64,000 nt of DNA from Candidula unifasciata (taxonomy: Eukaryota; Mollusca; Gastropoda; Stylommatophora; Geomitridae): NCBI GenBank assembly GCA_905116865.2, contig CAJHNH020000802.1, positions 45,001 to 109,000 on the forward strand, written 5' to 3'. Position numbers and translations under genes: made by a program. Positions 36,120-48,239 of the stretch are shown piece by piece. Position 1 is the first letter of the stretch. Each line of letters starts with the position of its first letter. A model generated the notes under the pieces. The model was given only the letters and a program-made list of their open reading frames with translations. It did no database searches and was not told where the DNA came from.

Positions 36120-36480
36120 CCGTGGTCAACTCCATTGAAAAGTTGGTTGGACTAGTCTACCGTGGTCGAGGTTATGGGTGTCGTAGTCTGTTGTTGTCTG
36201 GCATTTACATTTTTTTCCCGAGAAAGAGACGGCCTTTGACAGGTTTTGTCACTCTATAGGAGGGTTGTGTGTTAGACCCAGTCTCGAATTGTTTTAGAAG
36301 TGTTAAAGGCTCTGTCATGGTGAAATATACGACGCGAGAATGCGGATATCCCTGTGACCTTTTGTGACAGTCGGATTGTTCGAGGCCGTCCTATTAGAAG
36401 TAAGCTGGTCAGTAGGTCGTCCAATCAGAAGACAGCAAGTGTGTGTCGGTGTGCTAATGGGGAGACGAGCGTAAAATTTA
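36120..36480. repeat. diverged copy of a dispersed repeat (partners 44570-44930, 45175-45560)
   Basis: Shared landmarks in order: CTGTTGTTG, CATTTAC.TTTT..CCGAGAAAGAGA, GTTGTGT.TTAG, an AATATAC.AC segment, and CCAATCAGAAG. The order and spacing are conserved across all three places though the sequence is well diverged. Confidence 0.55.
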
Positions 36481-36694
36481 CCAGAAAAACAAACAACGAC
36501 TAGACTGACTCACAACAGCAGACAGGTCAATTACTGGTCAATTACTGGTGTTGACCCGGTTGTAAAGGTAACTGAGTGGGGACCCGCAAGGGGACTGACA
36601 AACAGGGTAACGTGTTAGTTGTTTGACAGTCCAGTGAATGGATGGGTCTTTTTAGTGCCGTTAAAATGTGGGAATAGTTTTTCGCTTCACATAG

Positions 36695-37118
36695 ACTGGA
36701 TTTACAACCGTGGAGAGGACACTAGTAGTTATGCATATTTGTGACAAGCATTTCTTTTGTGTAGCCGGGATTATAGAATTAGTTGTAGTAGCCAGTACGA
36801 TACGTAATTATTTCTCCGGAGGCATCCGTGAATGGATGCACTGGTCATTTTTAGTGATATGTGATCAGCGTTAATCAATGTTGGGTAACTACCTAATAGT
36901 ACTTTTCGACTGGAACACACATTAGACATGTTGGATTTACAACCGTGGACCTATGAGGACACTAAAAGTTATCTGCATAACTGTGACAAGCATTTCTTTT
37001 GTGTAGCCGGGATTATAGAATTAGTTGTAGTAGCCAGTACGATACGTAATTATTTCTCCGGAGGCATCCGCTAACCACTCATGCACTGTTCACATTATTA
37101 GGATGATATGTGATCAGC
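36695..37118. repeat. direct duplication of about 180 bp
   Basis: Segment 36700-36870 recurs at 36932-37118, with a long identical block from GTGACAAGCATTTCTTTTGT through TCCGGAGGCATCCG. The flanks and the 60-base spacer differ. Confidence 0.92.
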
Positions 37119-37674
37119 GCTAAATCAGGCACTTACCTGCATAATGATAGCTTTGAATGTTACAGGGGAATGTAATGTGTTTAAGGTTGATTTGGATTTA
37201 CAAAATGGTGAACTGGATTTGCAATATGGTGAATCTGGCTTGCCAATTGTGAGTAAATTATTACGTTGTTCTTAAGGTAAATAAGTATTTTATGTTAATT
37301 AGTTCAAACATGTAATTAAAGGTTATTTGTATGAGAAAAAAATGCAATGAGATTCTATTTTCACTAAGATAGATCAGTTTGTTTATTGAACAGCTTTGAA
37401 TTACGACAGGGTGAATATGATTTGCAAAACGGTGAATTTTTTTTATGAAAGGATGAAATTGATTTTTGACAAGGGTGAATTTGAATTGTTTAGGGAAAGA
37501 AATATGCATGTGATAAGCAAACAGATTTCATTTTGAAAATTAGCGAAATTGGCTTGCCTCCTATGTAACACGACCAATTACAAAATTATTATTATAAATA
37601 ACTGGGTCTATTTTGCATACTTATTGTCAGCTGACATTATGATATCACTTGTCAGCGTCAGGCATTTATACAAC

Positions 37675-37835
37675 ATACCTTCCCTTCTTAGCGTTCACCC
37701 ATTGTAAACTCCAGGCGAAAGTTTTGGTTCGTCAACTTCTGGACTTTCGTATTGTTCCTAAAACTTGAGTATTTCATAGATCAATTTTACGGATCGGGCT
37801 AATTTGTATGCAGACTGTTGGCTTCCCGGCTTTCA
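37675..37835. repeat. diverged copy of the 52085-52265 segment
   Basis: Shares TTAGCGTTCACC, GGCGAAAGTTTTGGTTCGT, CACTTCTGGACT-type and TTTGTATGCAGACTGTTGG blocks with 52085-52265 and 60410-60570. Here the possible minus-strand frame is broken. Confidence 0.6.
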
Positions 37836-38718
37836 TTCATACACTCTCCGACTTATCACGTGAAATTACTTCAGAAGCTCTCACGTGTAATTACATACGC
37901 GTTATATTTATGCAAACAAACATAAAACAACCAAACAGACAATTTTATTATCAGTTATATGTTTTCCGAATAATAATAATAACAACCAAAAAAAAGGATT
38001 AACATAATAATTTGTACATAACTAAAATGCAAAATGAAACCCCGACTCGTGCACTTGATTTGCGTCATTCGATGAACTGCCTGCTAGAAAAAATTAAATG
38101 GAAAAGTGAGGAACATGTTTATATAAATATATATGTACAGTTATGTGTAATGTGAACATTTGATGGAATGAAAGCTATGTGAAGTAACTACAATCAGCAA
38201 GTGAATTACTACAGCACATGAACTGTGTGCTCAATCAGTGCTGACTGGCCAGCAGTGGAAGAGTGCAGTGCCATGTCTGATCTCAACCTTGTGCTCCAGA
38301 TAACACTATGGCAGACATCGCCGCGGCTCAGTCCAACATTCCAGGTGGGAAGGAAGGCTAGCAGTACAGATGATGATGCCATGTGTTATCACTATTTTTC
38401 GTAGTAAATTCAATAATGTGGACACAATCACAGTTTGCAACATACTGCCACGTATATTTCTCGTCAGGTGATTTACTACAGAGCTTCATGAACACAAAAT
38501 GAAGCACAATTTCACTGAAATAATCACATGTCATTTCCATAGTGCGTTTTCCTGTTGTCACAGAAAGTTTATGACAGTCGGGGATTTACTACAGTAGCTT
38601 GAAATTCATGTTTTTTTTTCCGGATAACTGATTTGTGTATATTGCCATCTTCTGGAAACTAGTACATCAACGGAAGGTGATTTCTTGTTTGTGTTGTAAC
38701 CATAACGAGTAAACACTG

Positions 38719-38806
38719 TGTGTGTGTGTGTGTGTGTGATGTGCGTGTGTGCGTGTGTGTGTGTTGTGCGTGTGTGCGTGTGTGTATGTGTGTGTGTCTT
38801 GTTCAC
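38719..38806. repeat. (TG)n microsatellite
   Basis: TG dinucleotide tract with a few interruptions. Confidence 0.95.
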
Positions 38807-38944
38807 GATGTAGTCTTACTCAGTGGCTATTCATGGTTGAGTGAGTGCCTTTTTTTTTTAATTTTAGATTCCAAGTTTCCCTGTTTACTTGTTGTAATCG
38901 CTGTTTGTATCCCCCACTCCCTTTTTGATATTCATATTATGCTT

Positions 38945-39065
38945 CCTTTGATAAAATACAATTGCTGTGCAAACGATGAGTGATCGGAGAGATTGAATAT
39001 AAGGCGGGCCTGAGTGCCCAGTTTGAAACCCTTTAAAAATAAACGTTTGTTGGTTCGTTGACTCC
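38945..39065 (+). repeat. retroposon 3' end
   Basis: About 110 bases similar to 41755-41868, ending CCCTTTAAAAATAAACGTTTG with a short GTTC-like tail. The placement of an AATAAA-like run just before a short tandem tail is typical of SINE or non-LTR 3' ends. Confidence 0.6.
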
Positions 39066-39715
39066 GGAGTCGTATTTTCATCAGTGACAATCCTCGATCC
39101 CTTTGGTTCACACATTGCTCAAGTGTATAGGCTTCCTAACTGGCAACCGACCACAAGACGTCTGGTGGGACTTTCCCCCAAACGATTAATAATGTTAAAA
39201 TAAAAGGGCGACATAATTCGCCGAACAAGTAAGATCGTGAATCAGTCAATTGAAAACAGAATATCCACAGAAATGTCGAGCTTGAAACTTTCAATTAAAA
39301 AGACTTTGTGTCACTGAACTTGGTTGTTCATCAAAATACCGTTCAAAGAAACAATCAAGATCACAACTATTGGCATAAACTAAACATTAAATATATACAT
39401 CGGTGAGACAGCGACACCTGAACACCGCCAATTTTAAATTTAATTTCTTTTAAAAGATTTACTCCGAATTGACGGAGTGGTCATGCGGACATACTAAGGC
39501 CGCCATCTTGACCGATAGAGTTATGGAACATCTTCATCAAAACCGATCCACATGCATCTATGACTCACTTCTGTGCCGCCTGCAGCTGCAGACAGCCAAA
39601 AAGCCATCACCGCCAGACTGGCACTGCCAACTTGACATTCCTCGGTGAGCCTATTCAAAGCAATTACGAGCTCTGCCGTCAACAGTACATAACATCGCAA
39701 ATGAAGCTTTGTGGG

Positions 39716-39845
39716 TCTCCCAGCCATATCTCCAAGCCATATCTCACAGCCACATCTCCCAGCCACATCTCCCAGCCATATCTCACAGCCACATCTCCCA
39801 GCCATATCTGCCAGCCACATCTGCCAGCCATATATCCCAGCCACA
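39716..39845. repeat. 12-bp minisatellite
   Basis: Alternating CAGCCATATCTC and CAGCCACATCTC units, about 11 copies. Confidence 0.95.
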
Positions 39846-39897
39846 AAGGGGAAACTTCAATATTCTAAATTTCATATCTAGTTGTCAATTTTAAAAC

Positions 39898-40200
39898 ACA
39901 TGGAGAACAAACCACATTATCATAAATGTCACATATAAATACAAAGAGTGGACACCACCTTATCATAGATGTCACATATAAATACAATGAGCGGAAATCA
40001 CCCTACCATAGATAGCACATTTAAATACATGAAGAAGAAACCACCATTTTATAGATGCCATATATTAATACATGAAGCGGAAACCACCCTATCCTAGATG
40101 TCCTATTGATTTACATACCGCGGAAACCACCTTAGCATAGATGGCCTATATAAATACATGGAGCCGAAACCCGCCTATCACAAAGGGCATACATAGATAC
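39898..40200. repeat. degenerate repeat of about 46 bp
   Basis: Six to seven loose copies of ACATGGAG..GAAACCACC.TATCATAGATGTCACATATAAAT, progressively diverged. Confidence 0.8.
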
Positions 40201-40344
40201 ACACATAGATACATGGGACAGAAACAACCGTACCCTAGTAGTCCGTGGGATTTAAGTCAAGGAAAGGCTAGTTTATGTCTGATCCATACTCAGCAACCGA
40301 ACCAGACACAGTGCTGCGAAGAAATCAAAAATGCTGCGATAGTA

Positions 40345-40690
40345 TCTCTCTTTATCTCTCTCTCTATCTCTCTCTATATCTCTCTCTCTCTATCTCTCGC
40401 TTTCTCCCTCTCTCTCTCTATCTCTTTCTCTCGCTCTTTCTACTTCTCTCTCTTTCTCTCTCTCTCTGTCTTTCTCCCTCTCTCTCTCTCTCTCTCTCGT
40501 TTTCTCTCTCTCTCTCTTTTCCTCTCTCTCTTTCTCTCTCGCTCTTTCTCCCTCTCTCTCTCTCGTTTTTTCTCTCTCTCTCTTTCTCCCTCTCTCTCTC
40601 TTTGTCTCTCTTTTTCTCTTTCTCTCTTTCTTTCTCCCTCTCTCTCTCTCATTCTCTCTCTTTTTTTTTCTCTCTCTTTCTCTGTGTGTT
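40345..40690. repeat. pyrimidine (TC)n-rich tract
   Basis: About 340 bases almost wholly of C and T, largely CT dinucleotides with TTTCTC interruptions. Confidence 0.97.
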
Positions 40691-41650
40691 AGTGTGTGTG
40701 TGTCTGTGTGCCATTATGTGTCTGTAGGTGTGTCTGTGTATGTGGCTGCATGTGTATCTGTGTCTGTGTGTGTGGCTCTGTGTGTGTCTGTGTGTGTGGC
40801 TCTGTGTGTGTCTGTGTGAGTCTCTATGGGTGTGTCTATTTTATAATGTCTGCGTGTGTCTCTGTGTGTGTATGGCTTCTTGGGTATTTGTGTATGGGTC
40901 TTTTTGATAATGTGTGTGCGCCTGCGCGTGTGTCTGTGTGAGTGTCTGTGCATCTGTGAGTGTATTTATATGTATGTGTGTGTGTGTGCCATTATGTGTC
41001 TGTTTGTGTGTCTGTGGCTGTAAGTGACTGTGTGTGTGGCTTTGTGTGTATCTATGGGTGCCTCTATCGGTGTATCTATTATACGATGTCTGCGTGTCTC
41101 AGTTTGTTTTGGTTTATGCGTCTGCCTGTATGTCTGTGTGCATATGTGTGCGTGATTGACTGTATGCGTGCCTGTGTGTGTATCTGTGTGTTTCCCTGCC
41201 TACGTGTGTGTATGTGTTTGTGTGTGTGACTGTGACTGCATGCGTGTGTGTTTCTGTGGGTTTATGTCTGTGTGCGTCGGTGTGTGTGTTTGTATGGGTC
41301 TTTTTGTGCGGCTACGTGTGTGTATTATGTGTGTGTGTCTGTGTGGGTTTTTGTCTGTGTGCGTCGGACGTGTCTGTTTGTATAGGTCTTTGTGTGCGGC
41401 TACGTGTGTGTATGTATGTGTGTGTGTGTATGTAGCTGTGTGTGTCTATATGTGTCTGGGTTGTATGCGTGTGTGTTTTAGAGCGCATGTCTGTGTGGGT
41501 GACAGTGTGTATGAGTGTATGTATGTATGTATATATGTATGTATGTATGTGTGTGTGTGTGTGTATGTTCGTAAGTATGTGGAAGTGTGTGTGTATTGGG
41601 TGAGTATGTGTGTGTTTTTGTGAGTGAATGGGTTTGCGTGTGTGTGTGGG
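40690..41650. repeat. cryptic (TG)n tract, nearly 1 kb
   Basis: Long imperfect TG/TCTG-rich sequence with a strong G+T bias on the plus strand. All Cys-Val frames within it are artefacts of composition. Confidence 0.93.
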
Positions 41651-41754
41651 TGTGGGTGTTCGCGCGCGAGCGGGCGAACATATTTTACCACCCATGCTTT
41701 TGTTTTTGACTTGATATTCACAGTATGCATATTATTACATGAACATAAGATGCT

Positions 41755-41870
41755 TTATTAATGAAATACAACTGCTGTGTGAAAGATGAGAGTTTGGAAG
41801 GGCCGAATGTAATACAGGCCTGCGTACCTAATTTGTAACCCTTTGAAAATAAAGTTCATTCGTTCGTTCG
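41755..41870 (+). repeat. retroposon 3' end with (GTTC)n tail
   Basis: Partner of 38945-39065 in the same orientation; ends CCCTTTGAAAATAAAGTTCA then TTCGTTCGTTCGTTC, leading into another TC tract. Confidence 0.65.
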
Positions 41871-42012
41871 TTCTCTCTCTTTCTCCTTCTCTCTCGTCTA
41901 TTCTCTCTCTTTCTCTCCCTCTTTCTCTTTCTCTCTCTCTCTTTCTCCCTCTCTCTCTCTCTCGTTCTCTCTCTCTTTCTCCCTCTCTTTCTTTCTCTCT
42001 CCCTCTTTTTTT

Positions 42013-42054
<42 letters not shown>

Positions 42055-42137
42055 GCTCTCTCTCTCTCTTTCTCTTTCTCTTTTTATGTCTCTCTTTCTA
42101 CCTCTCTCACTCGACCTTTCTCTCTCTCTCTCTTTCT

Positions 42138-42169
<32 letters not shown>

Positions 42170-42175
42170 TCCATC
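41871..42175. repeat. pyrimidine (TC)n-rich tract
   Basis: About 300 bases of CT-rich sequence directly after the GTTC tail. Confidence 0.97.
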
Positions 42176-43079
42176 TACAGACCCCATACACTCACACATT
42201 CTACATTTGTACACCACAGATATATACACAGCCAGACATGCAAAATACCTGCTCAAACAATATTACACATGCACATACACATAACACTTCAAAGAACTGA
42301 TTAAAAGGTCACACACACAAACACACGCATACACACACACACACAAAACACGTACACGCACATAAAACACGTACTCGCATATGTATTTAAAACACAATAG
42401 CTAGAAGAAGAAGAAGAAGAAGATAAGGAAAAGAAAAAGAAGCAGATGCAGAAGAACGAGAAGAAACAGAATAACAAGAAGAAAAAGAACAAACGCAAGA
42501 ACAAGTACCAAAAAAAAAAAAGACAAAAACAAATGAAAGAAATAGAGAAAAAGAAAAAATGTATTACAGTACTGAGCCTACACTTTACCTTATAGCGTCC
42601 TCTTCTGTAAATGTATAACTTGTATGAGATGGCTTGGTTTCAGGGATCGCTAGGGTTGAGCTGTGTCGCAGAGATGAAGCTCGTTCTGGGATGACTTTTA
42701 TGGGAAGAGAAGGAGGGGAAGGACAACAAGCATTTTTTTGGCACACTATCTGACAGCTCTATTTAGACAATGATTCCATTCATTGTCCCACACAACAGTT
42801 TTTATAGATTTTTACTGTCTGTGACTTTAGCGACGTGGCCCAGTATACAAGGACTGACCTTGAACAATACTTGGACGTTTTACATTTAATTATCGTCGTA
42901 CATATTTTTCACAATATGACAATATTATGGAGATAAATCTTGGCACATTCGTGTTACCAGACAACAACCATATGTGGCGTTTATTTTATCAATTCTTGTT
43001 TGAAGTCTAATTACCTCAGCTACAATAATCTTCTTTCCTTTCTGTTTTTTTTTTTTTTAGCTTCTTATAGGTTTTCTGA

Positions 43080-43560
43080 TGCCCAATAAACTGCCTTCTT
43101 AGTTATGTGACGCGCCAGAAACTGCCTTCTTAGTTACCTGACGCCCCAGAAACGTCCTTCTTAGTTATCTGACGCCCAGAAATTGCTTTCTTGGTTGCCT
43201 GACACCCAAGAAACTTCCTTCTTAGTAATCTGACGCCCCAGAAATTGCTTTCTAAGTAACGTGAAGCCTCAGAAACTACTTTCTTATTTATGTGACGCCC
43301 CAGAAACTGCCTTTTAAGTTCTGCGACGCTCTGGAAACTGCCTTCCTAATTTTTTTATGTTCCAGAAACTGCTTTCTTAGTTATGTAACGCGGCAGAAAC
43401 TGCTTTCTTGGATATTTGACGCCCCAGAAACTCCCTTTGAAGTTCTGCGATTTCTGGAACCTACCTTCGTAATTTTTTTGATGTTCCAGAAACTGCTTTC
43501 TTACTTATGCTACGCCGTGGAAAAGTGTCTCAGTTGTGTGACGCCAATGACTCTGACATC
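43080..43560. repeat. 31-bp minisatellite, about 15 degenerate copies
   Basis: Theme GACGCCCCAGAAACTGCCTT then CTTAGTTATGT; spacing is 30-32 bases with many substitutions. Confidence 0.9.
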
Positions 43561-43959
43561 TGTGCTCTATATTGCCCCATAATTTGTTGACTGTGTTCAG
43601 TCTTATAATTGATGGCTTTAGCAAATGTTGACGTGTGATATTTGACAAGTAATTATACCTATGAATTAGCTGCACGTTTACCCATTCTATTAACATAGTG
43701 AAACGGATTTTAGTCTGAAACTCAGATTTTAGCAACTTTATGGATCCTTATATTATCTGAAATCCATTAAGGTTATCGAACTCCTCCCAGTGTAACTACT
43801 GATCATGTTGTAACCGTCTCGTACATCTATATAACTGTGTCATTCTGTTACAAACCTTTCTGGAATTTCTACTATTCCCTTCCGACGAGCGGCTTTTTCC
43901 AGCCGCTTAGTTTAAATCGCTTGGTGTGTAGCGCTAGTTCAGCTTCGCTAGCTCATTCG

Positions 43960-45870
43960 ATCTCTCATTCATGTACTTACTCACTTATTCACTTAACCAT
44001 TCATGAACTCATTCACTCATTCACTCACACACTCATTCATTCATTCACTCACTCAATCACTCACCGATTTACTCATTCATTCACTCACTCACTCATTCAC
44101 TCACCCATTCCCGCCTTCACTCACTGATTCAGTCACTCATCTAATCACCCGGTCACCCATTCACTCACCCATTCACTCACTCATTCACTCACCCATTCAC
44201 TTACCCTTTCACTCACCCATCCACTCACCCATTCACTTACCCATTCACTCACCCATTCACTCAATCACGCATTCACTTATTCATTTATTTACTCACCCAT
44301 TCACTCACTCATTAAGGTAATCACATATCCATTCACAAAACCAGTTCACTCACTTACCCACCCATTCACGCACTCACTTACTTATCAGTTCACTCAACCA
44401 TTCACTCACCCACTCACTCACCTATTCACTAACATCTTTAAGCACCCACTTATTCACCCACTCACTCACATATTCACACCTATTAACTCACCCTGTCACT
44501 CACCCATTCACTTACCTATTTACTCAACCACTCACTCGCCCATTCACTCTCCCATTCACTCATCCGGTCAAAGTAACTTTAATCTCCCTAAACAAAGTAG
44601 GTCATTTTTCATTCACAAGTTTGTGGGCCAGTCGACTTTCCTGAAGGTTACGGGTGTGTCCCGCTCTGTTGTTTGCTTTGTGCGTTGACTTGCATTCACG
44701 TTTTCACTCCAGTAAGAGAATGCCTGTGACATAGGTTGCAGCAATCTCTAGGGAAATTGTGTTAGGGTCACTTTCTCTGGCGTAAAAAAATACATTCTAT
44801 ATCAACGATATCGCGGAACATTGCTATGACGTTGTGCCAAGGACAGAAGGCTCAGTAACTACCAGAAGTGACCATGTGTGTGTATGGGCGGGCCTTGGGG
44901 CGATTAAGATTCACCCAATGACTCACTTACCTATTCACATACCTGTTTACTCACTCATTCATTCACACACTTATTCACCCACCCACTTACCCACCCACTT
45001 ACTCACTCACTCATTAATTCGCTCACCCATTAACTCATTCACACACACATTCACCTACCCACTTACCCACCCACTCATTTAACCATCCACTCACCCATTC
45101 ACTCACCCATTCACTTACCCATTCACTCAACCATTCACTCACCCATTCACTCACCTGTTCACTCACCCGGTAAACATCACGATAATCTCCCCAAACATAG
45201 TTAATCCCGCCCATTTACGCACTAGGTCATTTGTCATTCACAAGTTTGTTAAACGGTTTGACTTGCTGAAGGTTACGGATGTGTCCCGCTCTGTTGTTGG
45301 TTTCTGTGTTGTCTTCCATTTACGTTTTCATTCCGAGAAAGAGAATGTCTGTGATATACGTTGCAGCATTCTCTTAGGGGTGTTGTGTTAGGGCCAGTGC
45401 TCCATGTTTTTGGAGGGGTTTGCTAAAATATACAACACAATATATCAACGGCATCGCGGAACACCACCCGTAACCTTGTGCGAAGGTGACAGGTACAGAA
45501 ACTACCAATCAGAAGTGACCTAGTGTGAATATAGTCGGGGCGTGGGAAGATTAAAGTTGCATTTACCCACTCACCCATTTACTCACCTATTTACTCACTC
45601 ATTCACTCAGCCTTTCACTCAGCCATTCACGCACCCATTTACTCAACCATTCACTCACCCATTCACTCACTTACTCATTCTCGCACTGAGTAATGCACTC
45701 TTCACTCTTTCACACACTCAATGACTCACTTACTTACGCATTCACATACCCATTCACGCACTCAGTAACTCATTTACCCACCTATTCACTCAACCATTTA
45801 CGTTTTCACACACTCATATAGTTCTTCATTTACTCCTTTACTCAATCACTCACACATTCACCCATTCACA
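43960..45870. repeat. CATTCACTCACC minisatellite interrupted by two larger units
   Basis: Three blocks (43960-44575, 44920-45175, 45560-45870) of a 12-base motif, CATTCACTCACC and variants. Between them are two related 350-base segments (44576-44920 and 45176-45560) sharing AGGTCATTT.TCATTCACAAG, GGTTACGG.TGTGTCCCGC and ATATCAACG..ATCGCGGAACA. A diverged third copy is at 36120-36480. Confidence 0.9.
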
Positions 45871-45921
45871 CTTGAGTCTAAGCAGGTGTTTGAGCAAGCC
45901 TACATTACTGGTTAAAATTAC

Positions 45922-46080
45922 CTTTGCGTCCCGTGTTTGCAGTATTTCTCCTGTTTTTCCTGTTTCTTCTGTTTATCCCCAAGAATAACAACAATGCTAA
46001 TATGACGGACAGCACAATGATTGCTACAATAAGCCAGAACGCAGTCCCAAAAATGTCTGACTCCCCATAATTCTCCGAAC
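45922..46080 (-). CDS. candidate internal exon with a transmembrane segment
   Basis: On the minus strand a strong acceptor (TTTCTTTCCTCTAAG, ending at 46081) is followed by 159 bases open in one frame and a donor AAAG/GTAATT at 45921. The exon begins with two bases of a split codon and ends with one, so it is a symmetric phase 1-1 exon, as common for extracellular and membrane modules. It encodes ENYGESDIFGTAFW, about 22 hydrophobic residues (LIVAIIVLSVILALLLFLGI), and a basic stop-transfer stretch NRRNRKNRRNTANTGRK. The layout suits a type I single-pass protein: outside, membrane, inside. Neighbouring exons were not found. The alternative is a chance open stretch. Confidence 0.55.
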
Positions 46081-46539
46081 CTTAGAGGAAAGAAATCTGG
46101 CCTTAACATTTTGATTTCTTTGATATCATTATTTGCAGAAAAAGACTAATCCCCGAAACACCCTATTGTTTGTTTGTTTAAACTGGTTTTGTTAAGCTGA
46201 CAAATAATTTATGTCTTTCAAAAATTTTTTTAAAGCCATCTCTTGATTGTGTTAACATCAAGTGTGTAGCAAAATATACAAATGATAGAAGCCATAGATT
46301 TAATAGGAGAAAGAAATTCTAAACATGTCTAAATATGGTGAATTATTATAAGCCGGGTAAGATAAACACCAGCGGAAGAACGTGAAAGGCGCCTCCGTCG
46401 CTCTACTAGCTTGCAGGATGTTTCCTGGATACGAGTAGAGAAACCGCTTAGGGTCTTTTCCTTCTGATCAGCGAGCAGTTGAGGTTTCAGTTCTTCTCTC
46501 AAATTTAAATGTTCTATGCCTGAGTAGAGGCAGTAACTG

Positions 46540-47515
46540 GACACACCGCCCAGTGGGGGCACCGCTCTCACAGAAATAATGGCTGGTCAAACCGCCCAGT
46601 GGGGGGGGGGGGCACGGCTCTCACAGGAACAATGGCTGGACAAACCGCCCAGTGGGGGCAATGCTATCACAGACACAATGGCTGGACAAACCGCCCAGTG
46701 GGGGCATTGCTCTCACAGAAACAATGGCTGGACAAACCGCCCAGTGGGGGCATTGCTCTCACAGAAACAATGGCTGGACAAACCACTCAGTGGGGGCACC
46801 GCTCTCACAGAAACAATGGCTGAACAAACCGCCCAGTGGGGGCACCGCTCTCACAGAAACAATGGCTTGACAAACCGCCCAGTGGGGGGGGGGGGCACCG
46901 CTCTCACAGAAACAATGGCTGGACAAACCGCCCAGTGGGGGCATTGCTCTCACAGAAACAATGGCTGGACAAACCACTCAGTGGGGGCACTGCTCTCACA
47001 GACACAATTCGCTGGACAAACCGCCCAGTCGGGGCACCGCTCTCACAGAAACAATTCGCTGGACAAACCGCCCAGTGGGGGCACCGCTCTCACAGAAACA
47101 ATTCGCTGGACAAACCGCCCAGTGGGTGCACTGCTCTCACAGAAACAATGGCTTGACAAACCGCCCAGTGGGTGCACCGCTCTCACAGACACAATTCGCT
47201 AGACAAACCGCCCAGTGGAGGCACCGCTCTCACAGAAACAATTCGCTGGACAAACCGCCCAGTGGGGGCACCGCTCTCACAGAAACAATTCGCTGGACAA
47301 ACCGCCCAGTGGGGGCACCGCTCTCACAGAAACAATGGCTGGACAAACCGCCCAGTGGGGGCACTGCTCTCACAGACACAATTCGCTAGACAAACCGCCA
47401 AGTGGGGGCACCGCTCTCACAGAAACAATGGCTTGACAAACCGCACAGTGGGGGCACCGCTCCCACAGAAACAATGGCTGGACAAACCGCCCAGTGGGGG
47501 CACTGTTCTCACAAA
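46540..47515. repeat. 46-bp minisatellite, about 20 copies
   Basis: Unit core ACAATGGCTGGACAAACCGC then CCAGTGGGGGCACCGCTCTC. A variant with ATTCGCTGGAC (48 bp) forms the right half. Two units have expanded G runs (46602-46612, 46886-46896). All long frames here follow from the repeat. The array abuts the 3' end of a mariner relic. Confidence 0.96.
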
Positions 47516-47519
47516 CACA

Positions 47520-47900
47520 CAAAAAAATAAAGGCGACAGCAATTCGAAAACCGCCTATTTTTACACATACACTGTCCCTTTAAATTTTCAACATAATTTC
47601 CACCAACATTGATGCACTTTTACCATCGTCTTATCAGTCCTGCCAAACGTGCTTTGTTTTGTGTTCGGCCATCATTTGTCTGGGTAACCACCTTGAGCAC
47701 ACTTTCGTAAATTTCAATCGACCATGCATTATATTGTATGCTGAACCAAATGAGCACCCTATTGCAGTTGCTAAAGAGTCAACTGTTACTCACCTGTCAC
47801 CTCAAATTAGCTTCTCCACACGCTGTACCGATGCCTCTCTTTTTATCTTAACAGGACGTCAGATCAGACTTCATAATTTTAGAGCGTCCTTGAATTCTTT
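47520..47900 (-). pseudogene. internally deleted mariner transposase
   Basis: On the minus strand: KRGIGTACGEANLR, then DSLATAIGCSFGSAYNIMHG, RLKFTKVCSRWLPRQMMAEH and a junction straight to LAGLIRRW, stop, KCINVGGNYVEN. The first three blocks match the N-terminal DNA-binding half of mariner transposases (the I.H..L...KVCARWVPR.LT..HK region). The last matches the C-terminal RW.KCI...G.YVE. The whole catalytic DDD domain is missing, as in deletion derivatives that move only with help. Several stops. Confidence 0.8.
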
Positions 47901-48239
47901 TTTTTTTTAACCTGTTTAAACATTTGTCAGCATAATGAGGAAGCATTTCCTTATGAATGTACTTTGCAGACACGCATTTTGCAAGTACCTTTTTCGTTTC
48001 TGTGTTGTCAAAGCGCATGCAACACCTAGCGCCACCTAACGAACGCAGACATAAAGTTCGATGTTGCTGTCATCTGATTGCGCTTTTAGAAAACCACCAA
48101 CTACATTTTCCTAAGATCCTATAATTGTTTGTGAACTAGTTGTTGACTTTCCTTCGTATTTTGGTCACACCCCTGACTTGGTCAAAACACTCACAGTTAA
48201 ACGCAATGGAATTAGGAGTACGTATTAATTCAGCAAGGC

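Noticed and set aside
40141..42304. Leu/Ser-rich and Cys/Val-rich frames
   Set aside because: Translation of TC and TG tracts.
46579..47612. Forward frames up to 207 codons (GQTAQWGH... type)
   Set aside because: Products of the 46-bp array and its G-run variants.
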